A program made the translations under genes and the position numbers. A DNA stretch of 64,000 nt from Verrucomicrobiota bacterium (GTDB taxonomy: Bacteria; Verrucomicrobiota; Verrucomicrobiia; Verrucomicrobiales; Akkermansiaceae), in contig JAFLEH010000003.1 in assembly GCA_017301995.1 (NCBI GenBank), positions 1 to 64,000 of the forward strand, given 5' to 3'. Shown piece by piece: positions 27,237 through 36,076 of this stretch (position 1 is its first letter; each line of letters begins with the position of its first letter). The notes beneath the pieces are model-generated. The model saw only the letters and a list, made by a program, of their open reading frames with translations. It was not told the DNA's origin and made no database searches.

Positions 27237-30200
27237 ATGGATCACCCTATCAGCCGCGAACACGCCTTGCTCCGCCGGAGTTTTCTGAAACTCGCCGGAA
27301 GCGGGGCCGTTGCGGCATTTTGCGGTCGTTTTACCGCCTTCGCCGGGCCTTTCGAGGGAGCCGACTTCGTAAACCTCATTCCCTCGGACAAGAAGCTGCG
27401 CCCGGAGTGGATCAAGTCCCTCTTCGAACGCGGCACTCCCACCGAATACACCGGCGCGGAGCTGGACAAAATCGGCATGCCCATCGGCGGCATCGGGACC
27501 GGCCAGCTCTATCTGGGAGGCGACGGCAGGCTCTGGCACTGGGACATCTTCAACCTCCGGCAGCCCCCCCATTTTACCTCGTCGAGTGGCGACAACTACG
27601 CCAAGCCGCCCGAGCCCCACTTTCCCATCGAGCAATCATTCTCCATCCGGATCGGAGAGGAAACCCGGTTTCTGGACCGCCGGGGATTCAGGGACATGCG
27701 CTTCCGAGGGCAATATCCGATGGCTACGGTCGATTATCGCGCCGCCGATTGGCCGGTCACGGTCACACTGGAAGCCTTCACGCCGTATTGTCCGCTCAAT
27801 GTGCCGGACTCGTCGCTGCCCGCCACGGTCATGCGATTCTTGGTTAGAAACACCGGTCCGCAAGCCGTGGAGGTCGAGCTTTCAGGCACCCTCGAAAATG
27901 CGGTCTGCCTAGGCGGCGGAACGGCCGGTCTGTGGAGAAAAACCAACCACATCAGTCAGGAAACCGGGCTGACCCTACTCCATTGCACGGCCGAGGAAAA
28001 CCCGCGCGCCGACACCGGACCAAGGCGTCCTAACATCATCTTCGAGGATTTCGAGAATGGCTACGGAAATTGGAATCGCGAGGGCGAGGCGTTCGGCGAC
28101 GCGCCTGCCGGCGGCACCCTCTCGGGCCAGCAAAACGTGTCCGGCTTCCTGGGCAAAGGATTGGTGAACAGCTTCCTGCGAGGTGATGCCACCACCGGAA
28201 AACTCATCTCGAAGCCCTTCCGAATCGAACGACGGTTCATCGGTTTCCTCATTGGCGGCGGCGATTTTGCGGAACAGACCTGCGTGAATCTCATCGTTGA
28301 TCGACGCGTCGCGCGCTCCGCAACCGGGCGGGCCAGGGAAATGCTGGAACCCGCGGCCTGGGAGGTGGCCGAACTCGAAGGAAAGCCGGCGCACATCGAG
28401 ATCATCGATGCCGCCACGGGTCCTTGGGGGCACATCAACGTGGACCAGATCGTCTTCACCGACGAACCGCCTGCGGTCACCGGTTTGAAATCGCGGCCCG
28501 ATTACGGGTCGATGGCCCTATCATTGTTAGGAGATCCCACCGGACGGACCAGCGGCGACGCATCCGTGCCGCTGGAGGAGAAACTCGTCGGCTCGCTTGG
28601 CCGGGTCATGTCCATCGAGCCGGGCAAGGATGCCGAGTTCGTGTTCGTCATCACTTGGTTTTTTCCGCGACCGATGCCCGATCACTTCCGAGAGCTGGAA
28701 GGCGCGGATTCACTCAGGCGATCCTATTCGAACCGCTTCGACTCCGCGGCGGCCGTGGCCCGTCATGTGGCGAAGGATTTTGATCGGTTAGCCGGGCAGA
28801 CCCGGTTGTGGACGCGCACTTGGTATGACTCCACCCTGCCCTACTGGTTTCTCGACCGCACCCTGGCCCCGATCTGCACGCTGGCAACGAGCACCTGTTA
28901 CCATTTCCAGAACGGGCGGTTCTACGCCTTCGAGGGCGTGTACTGCTGCGCCGGCACCTGCCAGCACGTCTGGAACTACGCCCAGGCCGTGGGCCGGCTC
29001 TTTCCCGAACTGGAACGCGACCTGCGCCAACGCACCGACTTCGGCACCGCGTGGCACGAGAACGGGGCCATCGACTACCGGGGCGAAGCCGCGCGTTCGG
29101 TGGCCCACGACGGCATGTGCGGCGTGATCCTCCGCGCCTATCGCGAACATCTAACCGCGTCCGACGGCGGTTATCTGTCCGCCTGCTGGCCCCGGATCCG
29201 CAAGTCCATCGGGTTTCTCATCGCCCAAGACGGTGACGAAAACGGAATCATCGAAGGGGAACAATATAACACGCTCGATGCCAGTTGGTTCGGACCGATG
29301 GCCTGGATCAGTTCGTTCTACATCGCGGCGCTGCGGGCGGGAGAAGCCATGGCGCGCGAACAAAACGACCCGGATTTCGCGGACCGATGCGCGAAGATCG
29401 CCGCCCGCGGCAGCGAATTGTTGGTTAGCAATCTGTTCAACGGTGAGTACTTCATCCACAAGCCCGATCCGAAAAAACCCGACAGCCCCAACTCCAACGA
29501 CGGCTGCCACATCGACCAGTTGATGGGCCAGGCCTGGGCGCTCCAGGTCGGTCTGCCGCGGGTGACACCGCCACGCGAGACCATCACGGCGCTTGAGTCG
29601 ATCTGGCGTTTCAATTTCGCTCCTGACGTGGGTCCGTTCCGTGCGAAATCGCCCGTCAAGGGCGGACGCTGGTATGCCATGGCCGGCGAGGGCGGCGTGG
29701 TGATGACCACCTTCCCGCGCGGCGGAGCCGACCTCGCTACCGGGAAAGCCTTCGGCTACTATCTGAACGAGGTGTGGACCGGACAGGAACACCAACTCGC
29801 CGCCCACATGATCGCCGAAGGGCTGATAGAGAAGGGTTTTGCCGTCACCCGCGCACTTCACGACCGCCACCACGCCGCGCGCCGCAATCCGTATAACGAA
29901 GTCGAATGCAGCGACCACTACACGCGGGCGATGTCCAGCTACGGCAGCTTTCTCGCGGCCTGCGGATTCGATTATCACGGCCCCAAGGGCCACATCGGCT
30001 TTGCCCCGCGCCTGAGTCCATCGGATTTCAAAGCCGCCTTCACCGCCGCCGAGGGATGGGGATCCTTCGCAATCGCCGCCGGCAGATTGGAAATCATGCT
30101 GCTGTGGGGTCGGCTGAAAGTGAAGACCATTTCGTTAGCCACGCGCCAGGCTAAATCGGTGACCGCAACCGTCGGGGATAACGCCGTGCCTTGCCGCCAC

Positions 30201-30287
30201 ACCTGGCTTGATGGCCGTCTCCTCGTCACACTGGAATCCGAACTCACCCTAACAACCGGACAAATGCTGAGCCTATCACATGAATAA
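27237..30287 (+). CDS. GH116 family glycoside hydrolase, Tat-exported
   Basis: 1016 residues from ATG 27237 (MDHPISREHALLRRSFLKLAGSG). The RRSFLK twin-arginine motif and hydrophobic stretch indicate Tat export. Residues about 75-260 form the GBA2-type N-terminal domain (GMPIGGIGTGQLYLGGDGRL); the (alpha/alpha)6 catalytic region (DUF608/GH116) covers about 540-960, with YCCAGTCQHVWNYAQAVGRLFPELER, YNTLDASWFG and NEVWTGQEHQLAAHM. Family members are beta-glucosidases or beta-xylosidases. Unusually, residues 265-410 are an inserted sugar-enzyme-associated beta domain (FEDFENGYGNW...HINVDQIVFTDEPP). The stop overlaps the next start (ATGAATAA). Confidence 0.88.
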   Translation: MDHPISREHALLRRSFLKLAGSGAVAAFCGRFTAFAGPFEGADFVNLIPSDKKLRPEWIKSLFERGTPTEYTGAELDKIGMPIGGIGTGQLYLGGDGRLWHWDIFNLRQPPHFTSSSGDNYAKPPEPHFPIEQSFSIRIGEETRFLDRRGFRDMRFRGQYPMATVDYRAADWPVTVTLEAFTPYCPLNVPDSSLPATVMRFLVRNTGPQAVEVELSGTLENAVCLGGGTAGLWRKTNHISQETGLTLLHCTAEENPRADTGPRRPNIIFEDFENGYGNWNREGEAFGDAPAGGTLSGQQNVSGFLGKGLVNSFLRGDATTGKLISKPFRIERRFIGFLIGGGDFAEQTCVNLIVDRRVARSATGRAREMLEPAAWEVAELEGKPAHIEIIDAATGPWGHINVDQIVFTDEPPAVTGLKSRPDYGSMALSLLGDPTGRTSGDASVPLEEKLVGSLGRVMSIEPGKDAEFVFVITWFFPRPMPDHFRELEGADSLRRSYSNRFDSAAAVARHVAKDFDRLAGQTRLWTRTWYDSTLPYWFLDRTLAPICTLATSTCYHFQNGRFYAFEGVYCCAGTCQHVWNYAQAVGRLFPELERDLRQRTDFGTAWHENGAIDYRGEAARSVAHDGMCGVILRAYREHLTASDGGYLSACWPRIRKSIGFLIAQDGDENGIIEGEQYNTLDASWFGPMAWISSFYIAALRAGEAMAREQNDPDFADRCAKIAARGSELLVSNLFNGEYFIHKPDPKKPDSPNSNDGCHIDQLMGQAWALQVGLPRVTPPRETITALESIWRFNFAPDVGPFRAKSPVKGGRWYAMAGEGGVVMTTFPRGGADLATGKAFGYYLNEVWTGQEHQLAAHMIAEGLIEKGFAVTRALHDRHHAARRNPYNEVECSDHYTRAMSSYGSFLAACGFDYHGPKGHIGFAPRLSPSDFKAAFTAAEGWGSFAIAAGRLEIMLLWGRLKVKTISLATRQAKSVTATVGDNAVPCRHTWLDGRLLVTLESELTLTTGQMLSLSHE

Positions 30288-31647
30288 CCGAAACACCATC
30301 CAATCATCTTCCACCCTCGGCGGAATTCTGTCGCGCTGTTCGGCCCTGTTGTTGTTGGTTCCGATCCCGGCAACGGCCGAGCAAGCCCAGGTCTGGATCG
30401 GAGGCAAGTGGCAAAAGCAGGAGGCGCTCACGCCGGGTGATCTTCCTCTGGCCAAACCCGGACCGAAAGTCACCCCGAGCCGCTACGGTGGTTGGTCGGA
30501 GCGGAAATTCCGGGCCACCGGCTATTTCCGGGTCGAACACGCGCCGGATCGGTGGTGGTTGGTGGATCCGGAAGGTTGTGCCTTTCTCAGCGTCGGCCTG
30601 TGCAGCGTCAATCTAAGCAACTTCGATCCCGCCGTTGTGGCGCGGAAATTTTCTGACAATGAAGCGTGGGCGGACCAAACCGGATCGCTGCTGAAAGCCG
30701 CCGGATTCAACACGTTGGGACGGTGGTCGTCGTGGGAAGCGTTCCGCCCGCGGAATCCGATGCCTTACACGACCTCTCTCAGCTTCATGGCCGGCTACGC
30801 CAAGAACCGGGCGGCTGCCAACGGCGAACGCGGCTTCCCGAACCAGTGCATGCCGGTGTTCGACTCCGAGTTTCCGGCATTCTGCGACCGCTTGGCCGCC
30901 GGGCTGGCAGCCAACCGCGACGATCCATGGTTGCTAGGCCACTTTACGGATAACGAGCTGCCGTTCCGTCCGGATTCCCTATCCAATTTCCTCGCCCTTC
31001 CGGACAACGACACCGGAAAAAAGGCGGCGCTCCGATGGCTGACCGACCGCGGTGTGAAACCCAACGCGGTCACTCCGAAGGATCAGGAGGATTTCCTAAC
31101 CGAGACGGCGCGGCGGTACTATTCGTCGGTGGTGACCGCCATCCGCAAGCACGACCCCAACCATCTCGTGATCGGCAGCCGGATTCACGGGCGCACGATT
31201 TGCCCCGCCGTCCTGCGCGGCAGCGCGCCGCTCGACGTGGTGACGGTGAATTACTATCACCGGTGGTCGCCGGAAGCGGAGCGCATGGCGGCCTGGGTGA
31301 AGGAGTCCGGTCGTCCGTTCATCATTTCCGAGTGGTATGCGATGAGCGTGTCGCCGGACCGGATTCCCGAAAGCGGAGCGGGTTTCCGCGTGCGAACCGA
31401 TGCGGAGCGCGGATTGTTCTATCAAAACATGACCCTCGGCCTGCTCAAGGACGCGGGCTGCGTCGGCTGGCACTGGTTCAAGTATGGCGGCGACGAGGCC
31501 GATCTCCACAAGGGGCTGGTCAGCCGGGAATTCGTCCCGCATCAACCGCTGGTTGACCGGATGAAGGAGATCAACCGTTCCGTCTATCAAACGGCATCCT
31601 GCCTCCGCCCCGAGGCGGACACCACGGCCGCTGGCAATCCTCCGTGA
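30280..31647 (+). CDS. Clan GH-A hydrolase, agarase-like
   Basis: 455 residues. The N-terminal hydrophobic segment (ALLLLVPIPATAE) is a signal peptide. The pattern DRWWLVDPEGCAFLSVGL and LLKAAGFNTLGRWSSW resembles GH50-type beta-agarases and related clan GH-A enzymes. The acid/base Glu is probably in LGHFTDNELPF and the nucleophile in FIISEWYAMSV. It overlaps the GH116 gene by 8 nucleotides, so the two are probably translated together and act on the same polysaccharide. The exact substrate is unknown. Family assignment is moderate; GH-A membership is firm. Confidence 0.75.
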   Translation: MNNRNTIQSSSTLGGILSRCSALLLLVPIPATAEQAQVWIGGKWQKQEALTPGDLPLAKPGPKVTPSRYGGWSERKFRATGYFRVEHAPDRWWLVDPEGCAFLSVGLCSVNLSNFDPAVVARKFSDNEAWADQTGSLLKAAGFNTLGRWSSWEAFRPRNPMPYTTSLSFMAGYAKNRAAANGERGFPNQCMPVFDSEFPAFCDRLAAGLAANRDDPWLLGHFTDNELPFRPDSLSNFLALPDNDTGKKAALRWLTDRGVKPNAVTPKDQEDFLTETARRYYSSVVTAIRKHDPNHLVIGSRIHGRTICPAVLRGSAPLDVVTVNYYHRWSPEAERMAAWVKESGRPFIISEWYAMSVSPDRIPESGAGFRVRTDAERGLFYQNMTLGLLKDAGCVGWHWFKYGGDEADLHKGLVSREFVPHQPLVDRMKEINRSVYQTASCLRPEADTTAAGNPP

Positions 31648-31735
31648 ACCGACGGCGCCACCGCTTTGATCGCCCCCCAGACTCCGAGGTTCATTGCGAG
31701 ACGCACCCTGAAATATTTTGACCTAATCCCAACCC

Positions 31736-32476
31736 ATGCAGCCGGGGAATTTGTGTGGATATTCCTCGACGGTGCCTCTAGCCTACGGCGTGCCCGCGCC
31801 GCTCACCCTGGTCTTGGAAACCTCCACGCCCCACGCCTCCCTGGGGCTGGCGGATGGTATCGGCGGGTTTACCGGGACCGGTTTCCAGAGCGATCGCAAC
31901 CACAACGCGCTGCTTTTCGGACCGTTGGCGGAATTGATAGAGGGAAAGGACCCGGAGGAAATCGGTTTGGTTCTCGTCGGAAGCGGGCCGGGAAGTTACA
32001 GCGGCACGCGGGTGGGCATCGCGGCCGCCCAAGGGGTGGCGATGGTGTCCGGTTGCCAAACCGTGGCCGTGCCGTCGATGCTGGCGGTGCCGTCGGTCGA
32101 GGAAGATCCCGGGCGCGAATGTCTCGCGATCGGCGATGCGCGGCGCGGCACCTATTGGACGGCGTGGATGAATGGGACCGGATTGGCCGATGACCCGTCC
32201 CTAACCGACCACGCCGGACTGTTGGAAATTCTCGAAACGGCGGTGGCCCGGCAATGCCCTGTGGTATCACTGGAACCGCCGGACCGCTTCAATCTGCCGG
32301 ACGGATTGGCCGGTTTTGTGCGCGTGGAAATTCCCACGGCCCGCGGTCTGTGGCGGGCATGGCAACGTGCGGACGCCGCCACCCGCGAGGCTTGGTCGGC
32401 GGTGCCGCCACAACCGATCTATCTGAAACCGCCGCACATCACCGCCCCGAAGCGTCCTTGGCTGGCCCCGTCGTGA
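31736..32476 (+). CDS. tsaB: tRNA threonylcarbamoyladenosine biosynthesis protein TsaB
   Basis: 246 residues. Paralogue of the TsaD/Kae1 ASKHA fold that scaffolds t6A37 synthesis on ANN-decoding tRNAs with TsaD and TsaE. Motifs: LVLETSTPHASLGLADG at the first strand, HNALLFGPLAELI, VGSGPGSYSGTRVGIAAAQGVAM (usual GPGSFTGLRIG). The C-terminal half is shorter and divergent. A GTG start a few codons downstream (31772) is also possible, because the first dozen residues are not conserved. Confidence 0.82.
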   Translation: MQPGNLCGYSSTVPLAYGVPAPLTLVLETSTPHASLGLADGIGGFTGTGFQSDRNHNALLFGPLAELIEGKDPEEIGLVLVGSGPGSYSGTRVGIAAAQGVAMVSGCQTVAVPSMLAVPSVEEDPGRECLAIGDARRGTYWTAWMNGTGLADDPSLTDHAGLLEILETAVARQCPVVSLEPPDRFNLPDGLAGFVRVEIPTARGLWRAWQRADAATREAWSAVPPQPIYLKPPHITAPKRPWLAPS

Positions 32477-33317
32477 GCGCGCGAATGGCGGAAACAGGCA
32501 CGCAATTGCGGATCACCATCTGATGCGGGCCGGTGGGTTCGCCCTTTTTGCCCGGAGGGCCGTATTGGACCGATTGCGTGTTAGAAACCATCCCCACCAC
32601 CCTGCCTTCGCGGGTCGTCACCGGTCCTCCGGACGATCCCTTGGCGTATTCGGCGGTCACATCCATCCAAATCGTGTCCGCCGGACCTTTGCGGCGCGGG
32701 GCTTTGGCGTAGCGGGCCACCTCGCCGGATGTCTGGAAAAACAGCCGGCCGTCCGGATGGCTGATGATGGAAACCGGTTCGCCGACCGGGGCGTCGCCGC
32801 CCAGCGCCAGCGGCACCAATCCTTTGGCGTCCACTCGGAAAACCGCGGCATCCGCGGACTTGTCCGCAGCCACGATGCCGGTGACCCGATAGACCTTGCC
32901 ATCCGCGCCGCACACGCCCCACGAATCACCCGAGGCCTTCTCAAACACGTGGTAGTTCGTCACCATCAAGCCATCCCGCGTGAGGCACCAGGCGGTTGCG
33001 ACGCCCCGCGGATGCCAGTGCTCGCATTTGCCGCATTTGTAAACCGAGCCGATGACGAACACGCTTTTGAGGCGGTCCTCGTAGGTCTTCGCGGGTGGGA
33101 GATCGGTCGGCAGGGTGATAGCCGCCGACGCCGGGGCTGCTTGGAGTTGCTTGACCAACGCCTCGCCATTTGTGGCGGTCTTGGCGTCCGCGAAGGCGCC
33201 GATGCCATCGGCCAGATTTTTTGTCAGTTGAAGATCATCGATCACCACCGGAGGAGCGGCAAACAGGAAACCCGCCGCGAGTAGCGGAACAGTGGCAAGC
33301 AAGATGGAAATTCTCAT
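32439..33317 (-). CDS. Trypsin-like serine protease, exported
   Basis: 292 residues from ATG 33317 (MRISILLATVPLLAAGFLFA, a signal peptide). An S1-type protease domain: catalytic His in VTNYHVFEKAS, Asp in KSADAAVFRV and Ser in GSSGGPVTTREG. A short CGKCEHWHPRG segment precedes it and may hold a metal or a disulfide. There is no PDZ domain, unlike DegP/HtrA. Function unspecified periplasmic or surface protease. Its 3' end overlaps the convergent tsaB gene by 38 bp. Confidence 0.82.
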   Translation of the reverse strand: MRISILLATVPLLAAGFLFAAPPVVIDDLQLTKNLADGIGAFADAKTATNGEALVKQLQAAPASAAITLPTDLPPAKTYEDRLKSVFVIGSVYKCGKCEHWHPRGVATAWCLTRDGLMVTNYHVFEKASGDSWGVCGADGKVYRVTGIVAADKSADAAVFRVDAKGLVPLALGGDAPVGEPVSIISHPDGRLFFQTSGEVARYAKAPRRKGPADTIWMDVTAEYAKGSSGGPVTTREGRVVGMVSNTQSVQYGPPGKKGEPTGPHQMVIRNCVPVSAIRALTTGPAKDASGR

Positions 33318-33412
33318 GCGCCCATAACGGCGCGGACAGCCGGATTCGTTCATGCACCCAGCAATCCGCCGGGTGTTGACTCGGAGGGAGCGGACACCTA
33401 GCCTTCGCGGCC

Positions 33413-33856
33413 ATGCACACGCGGATCATTGTGGCGGGAAAGCCGGCGCTCGGGTTTGTTCGGGACGGTGTTGAGGAGTATTTGAAACGCCTCACGCGGT
33501 TTGGCGGCTGCGAGTGGGTGGTGGTCAAAGCGGGCGGTCCGGAGGAGGTTTCCGCCAGATTATTAGATAAATCCACGGGTTGTTTCCGGGTGGCGCTGGA
33601 CGAGCGGGGCGAGAGTCTCACCACCCGGCGGTTTGCCGACCGGATCGCTGCGCTGGAGCGGCGTGGAGACGTGAAGACCCTGGCGTTTCTGATAGGCGCT
33701 TCGGACGGGCACACCGCGGAATTGCGGGATCAATGCGACTGGCTGCTTTCCCTATCCGCGCTGACGCTGCAGCACGAGATGGCCGCGCTGCTGTTGATGG
33801 AGCAACTCTACCGGGTGGCGTCCCTGCGGGCGGGAAGTCCCTATCACCGGGATTAG
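33413..33856 (+). CDS. rlmH: 23S rRNA (pseudouridine-1915-N3)-methyltransferase RlmH
   Basis: 147 residues, close to the family length (about 155). SPOUT methyltransferase that methylates pseudouridine 1915 in helix 69 of 23S rRNA. Visible: FLIGASDGHTAELRDQCDW (SAM-binding loop, usual IGGxxG) and LSLSALTLQHEMAALLLMEQLYRVASLRAGSPYHRD, the conserved C-terminal block including the terminal YH. Divergently transcribed from the protease gene, 95 bp away. Confidence 0.88.
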   Translation: MHTRIIVAGKPALGFVRDGVEEYLKRLTRFGGCEWVVVKAGGPEEVSARLLDKSTGCFRVALDERGESLTTRRFADRIAALERRGDVKTLAFLIGASDGHTAELRDQCDWLLSLSALTLQHEMAALLLMEQLYRVASLRAGSPYHRD

Positions 33857-34050
33857 CGCCGGTATTTGTTCTGCGGCATCATCCCGAACTGGGCACCGCC
33901 GCCGGATGGGCCTTGAGAGTTCCAGGGGATCTTGCTGTTGGCGCTCGGCGGCGGGACACCCTGACGGTCTTCCGGGTCCTTATGGACACAGGAAACGAGA
34001 GGCGCCGTGATGAACGCGGTGGAGGCTAGGAGCAGCAGGGTCGCACGCAT
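33853..34050 (-). CDS. Small lipoprotein
   Basis: 65 residues from ATG 34050 (MRATLLLLASTAFITAPLVSC). Lipobox APLVSC predicts lipidation. The mature part is short and Pro/Gly/Asn-rich (GVPPPSANSKIPWNSQG) and ends in a basic tail. Function unknown. The stop overlaps the end of rlmH by 4 bp. Confidence 0.5.
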   Translation of the reverse strand: MRATLLLLASTAFITAPLVSCVHKDPEDRQGVPPPSANSKIPWNSQGPSGGGAQFGMMPQNKYRR

Positions 34051-34123
34051 GGCTGGGAGTGATTGTAAAACAGGCCCCGCGGATTGCAAGCCCGCGGAGC
34101 CTGTGAAAGTGGAAATTTCCGAA

Positions 34124-34939
34124 TCAGCGGGTTTCCGTCTTGGCGAGGATCACGCGGTCGCCGGGTTGGAGGCGGACGCCGGGAGCCATGCTGTCGGTCA
34201 CGATGTCGGCGATGGTCTGGGTCGGCTCGATCGCGGTCGGGCGGACCTTGCCGATCAGTTTGCCATCCCGTTTCACCAGAAGAGTGGTCTGGGGGGTGAA
34301 TCCGGTCTTGGTGCCGGCACCGATCACCACGAAGCCCCAATCCTGATTGACGGAAGTGATGACCGACTCGATCGCGTTGTGGGCGATACGGACGTCGCGC
34401 TGCACCTTCCTGCCGGTCAGGCGGTTCGCTTCCTCCTGATTGCCGGCGAGGCGCTTCTCAGCGGCGGCCACGAGGGTCTGCTTCTCTTCAAGCTGGCGCT
34501 CGAGGTTCTTCTTGGTGTCTTCGAGTTCCTTCAGCTTTTCACCGATGTTCTCGAGCGTGATGTCGCTACCCAAGCCGGCGGATGCCAGAGCTTTTTTGGC
34601 TTCCTCGATCGCCTTGTTGAGATCGGAGAGTTCCTTGGTCTGCTCTTCCAGCGTGGCGTCAAGTTCGGCGAGCTGACGCTTGAGGGCGGTCTCGTTCGAC
34701 TTGAGCGCCGAGATACTTTGGGTGGTTACCTCGCGTTCGTCCTGGGCGAGTTTCAAGGACTTCTTCTCGTCGGCGAGGTCCTTCTCGGTGCTCTCGGCCT
34801 GCGCGGTGACGTTTTTGTTCTTGGTGATGGTTTCAAGACGGACATTCTGTTGTTCCTTGAACTTCACCGAATGTTCGTAGGAGAAGTAGGCGGCACCGCC
34901 GATGGCCAGGATGGAGACGATGTAGAGAACGATTTTCAT
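34124..34939 (-). CDS. Membrane-anchored coiled-coil protein
   Basis: 271 residues. One N-terminal membrane segment (IVLYIVSILAIGGAAYFSYEHSV), a coiled-coil of about 130 residues (Lys/Glu heptads, about 30-165), and a C-terminal globular domain of about 80 residues (VITSVNQDWGFVVIGAGTKTGFTPQTTLLVKRDGKLIGKVRPTAIEP...LQPGDRVILAK). The globular part resembles the next gene's C-terminus and RlpA/MreC-like beta domains. It probably spans the periplasm from the inner membrane. Its paralogue lies 42 nucleotides upstream. Confidence 0.7.
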   Translation of the reverse strand: MKIVLYIVSILAIGGAAYFSYEHSVKFKEQQNVRLETITKNKNVTAQAESTEKDLADEKKSLKLAQDEREVTTQSISALKSNETALKRQLAELDATLEEQTKELSDLNKAIEEAKKALASAGLGSDITLENIGEKLKELEDTKKNLERQLEEKQTLVAAAEKRLAGNQEEANRLTGRKVQRDVRIAHNAIESVITSVNQDWGFVVIGAGTKTGFTPQTTLLVKRDGKLIGKVRPTAIEPTQTIADIVTDSMAPGVRLQPGDRVILAKTETR

Positions 34940-34981
34940 GGGGATTCCGGAAAGTGGGGTTGGATTGGGGCGGTGGGGAAA

Positions 34982-35923
34982 TCAGTTTTCCTTTTCGGCG
35001 GGTTTGGCGGGTTCGGCGAAGGGATCCGCTCCGAGGTCCAGTTTGTCACCGGCGGGCGCGGCTTCCTTTCCGGCTTCCGCGGCGGGCGCTTCCGGGACTG
35101 CGGCAGGTGCCTCGGGAGCGGCGGCCGGGGTGGCGGCGGGCTTCGCGGGCTCGACGGGCTTGGAAGTGGGAACCACCTTGTCGCCAACCATCAGGACGGC
35201 GTCCTGAGCGAGCGAGTTGGGGACGATGCTCGCGGAGGCGGTATTGTTCTCAACGGCGGAGACCAGCAGCTTGGCGATCGGTTGCCCGTCACGCACCACC
35301 TCGAGGTTGGAGCCGGCGACGACACCCGAGGTGCTACCGGCGGAAAGCGTCACAAACCCCCAGTTCGGGTAGATGTTGCTGATTTTGGCGCTCTTGAAAT
35401 AGGACTCCTTGTTGGAAACCATCTTCTCCTGGCTGCGGAGCACTTCGATGAACGCCTCAATCCGGGTGTTCTCGTTGGTGAGGTTGGCCAGCTTGGTGGT
35501 GTTGGCGGCGATCTGCTGGTTTGAATCCTCAACCGAATCCTTCATCGCTTTGACCTTGCCGACGATTTCGCCGATGTTGCCGATCTCGGCGATCTTGGCC
35601 TTGATCTCGTCGAGCTTGGTCTTGTTGGTGGCGGTTTCGGCGGTCTTGGTTTCGATCTGCTCCTTGAGTCCGTCGTTGGTCTTCTTCTGGGCCGCTTCGG
35701 TTTCCTTCAGCTTGGCCACTTCCGCTCGGGTGTCGGAAAGTTCCTTCTGGGTGGCGGCCAGATTGTTTTGGGCCGTCTTGAGGCGTTCCTGGCTGGCGGC
35801 GAGCTTGCCCTGCTCGGCCCGGCGGTGGTCCACCTCATTCTGGTAGGCGTCCTTGTTTTTAAAGGCGACGAATGCTGCTAGCGCGAGCAGAACTGCGGTT
35901 AGGATTCCGAAGACGTTGGCCAT
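34982..35923 (-). CDS. Membrane-anchored coiled-coil protein, paralogue
   Basis: 313 residues. One N-terminal membrane segment (FGILTAVLLALAAFVAF), a long coiled coil (about 25-170), then the same beta domain (SNIYPNWGFVTLSAGSTSGVVAGSNLEVVRDGQPIAKLLVSAVENNTASA). The C-terminus is a Pro/Ala-rich tail of about 50 residues. It probably pairs with its paralogue downstream in a hetero-coiled-coil. Role unknown: envelope scaffold or division-type protein. Confidence 0.7.
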   Translation of the reverse strand: MANVFGILTAVLLALAAFVAFKNKDAYQNEVDHRRAEQGKLAASQERLKTAQNNLAATQKELSDTRAEVAKLKETEAAQKKTNDGLKEQIETKTAETATNKTKLDEIKAKIAEIGNIGEIVGKVKAMKDSVEDSNQQIAANTTKLANLTNENTRIEAFIEVLRSQEKMVSNKESYFKSAKISNIYPNWGFVTLSAGSTSGVVAGSNLEVVRDGQPIAKLLVSAVENNTASASIVPNSLAQDAVLMVGDKVVPTSKPVEPAKPAATPAAAPEAPAAVPEAPAAEAGKEAAPAGDKLDLGADPFAEPAKPAEKEN

Positions 35924-36076
35924 GGGGATTTGATGGTTGGACGGTTGGGTTGTGCGTGTGGCGGGAGACTAGGGGGTCATCCCCCGCCCCTGCAAACACA
36001 ATTTTCGGCAAGTTGAAAACTTTCTTCCGTGCTGGCTTTACAAAGCAACGACAAACGCGGATTTTCCCCCGCCAGC

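Noticed and set aside
35972..35985. Hairpin GGGGG-TCAT-CCCCC as an intrinsic terminator
   Set aside because: Stem is only 5 bp and no T-run follows on either strand; it lies between divergent genes, where a terminator is not expected.
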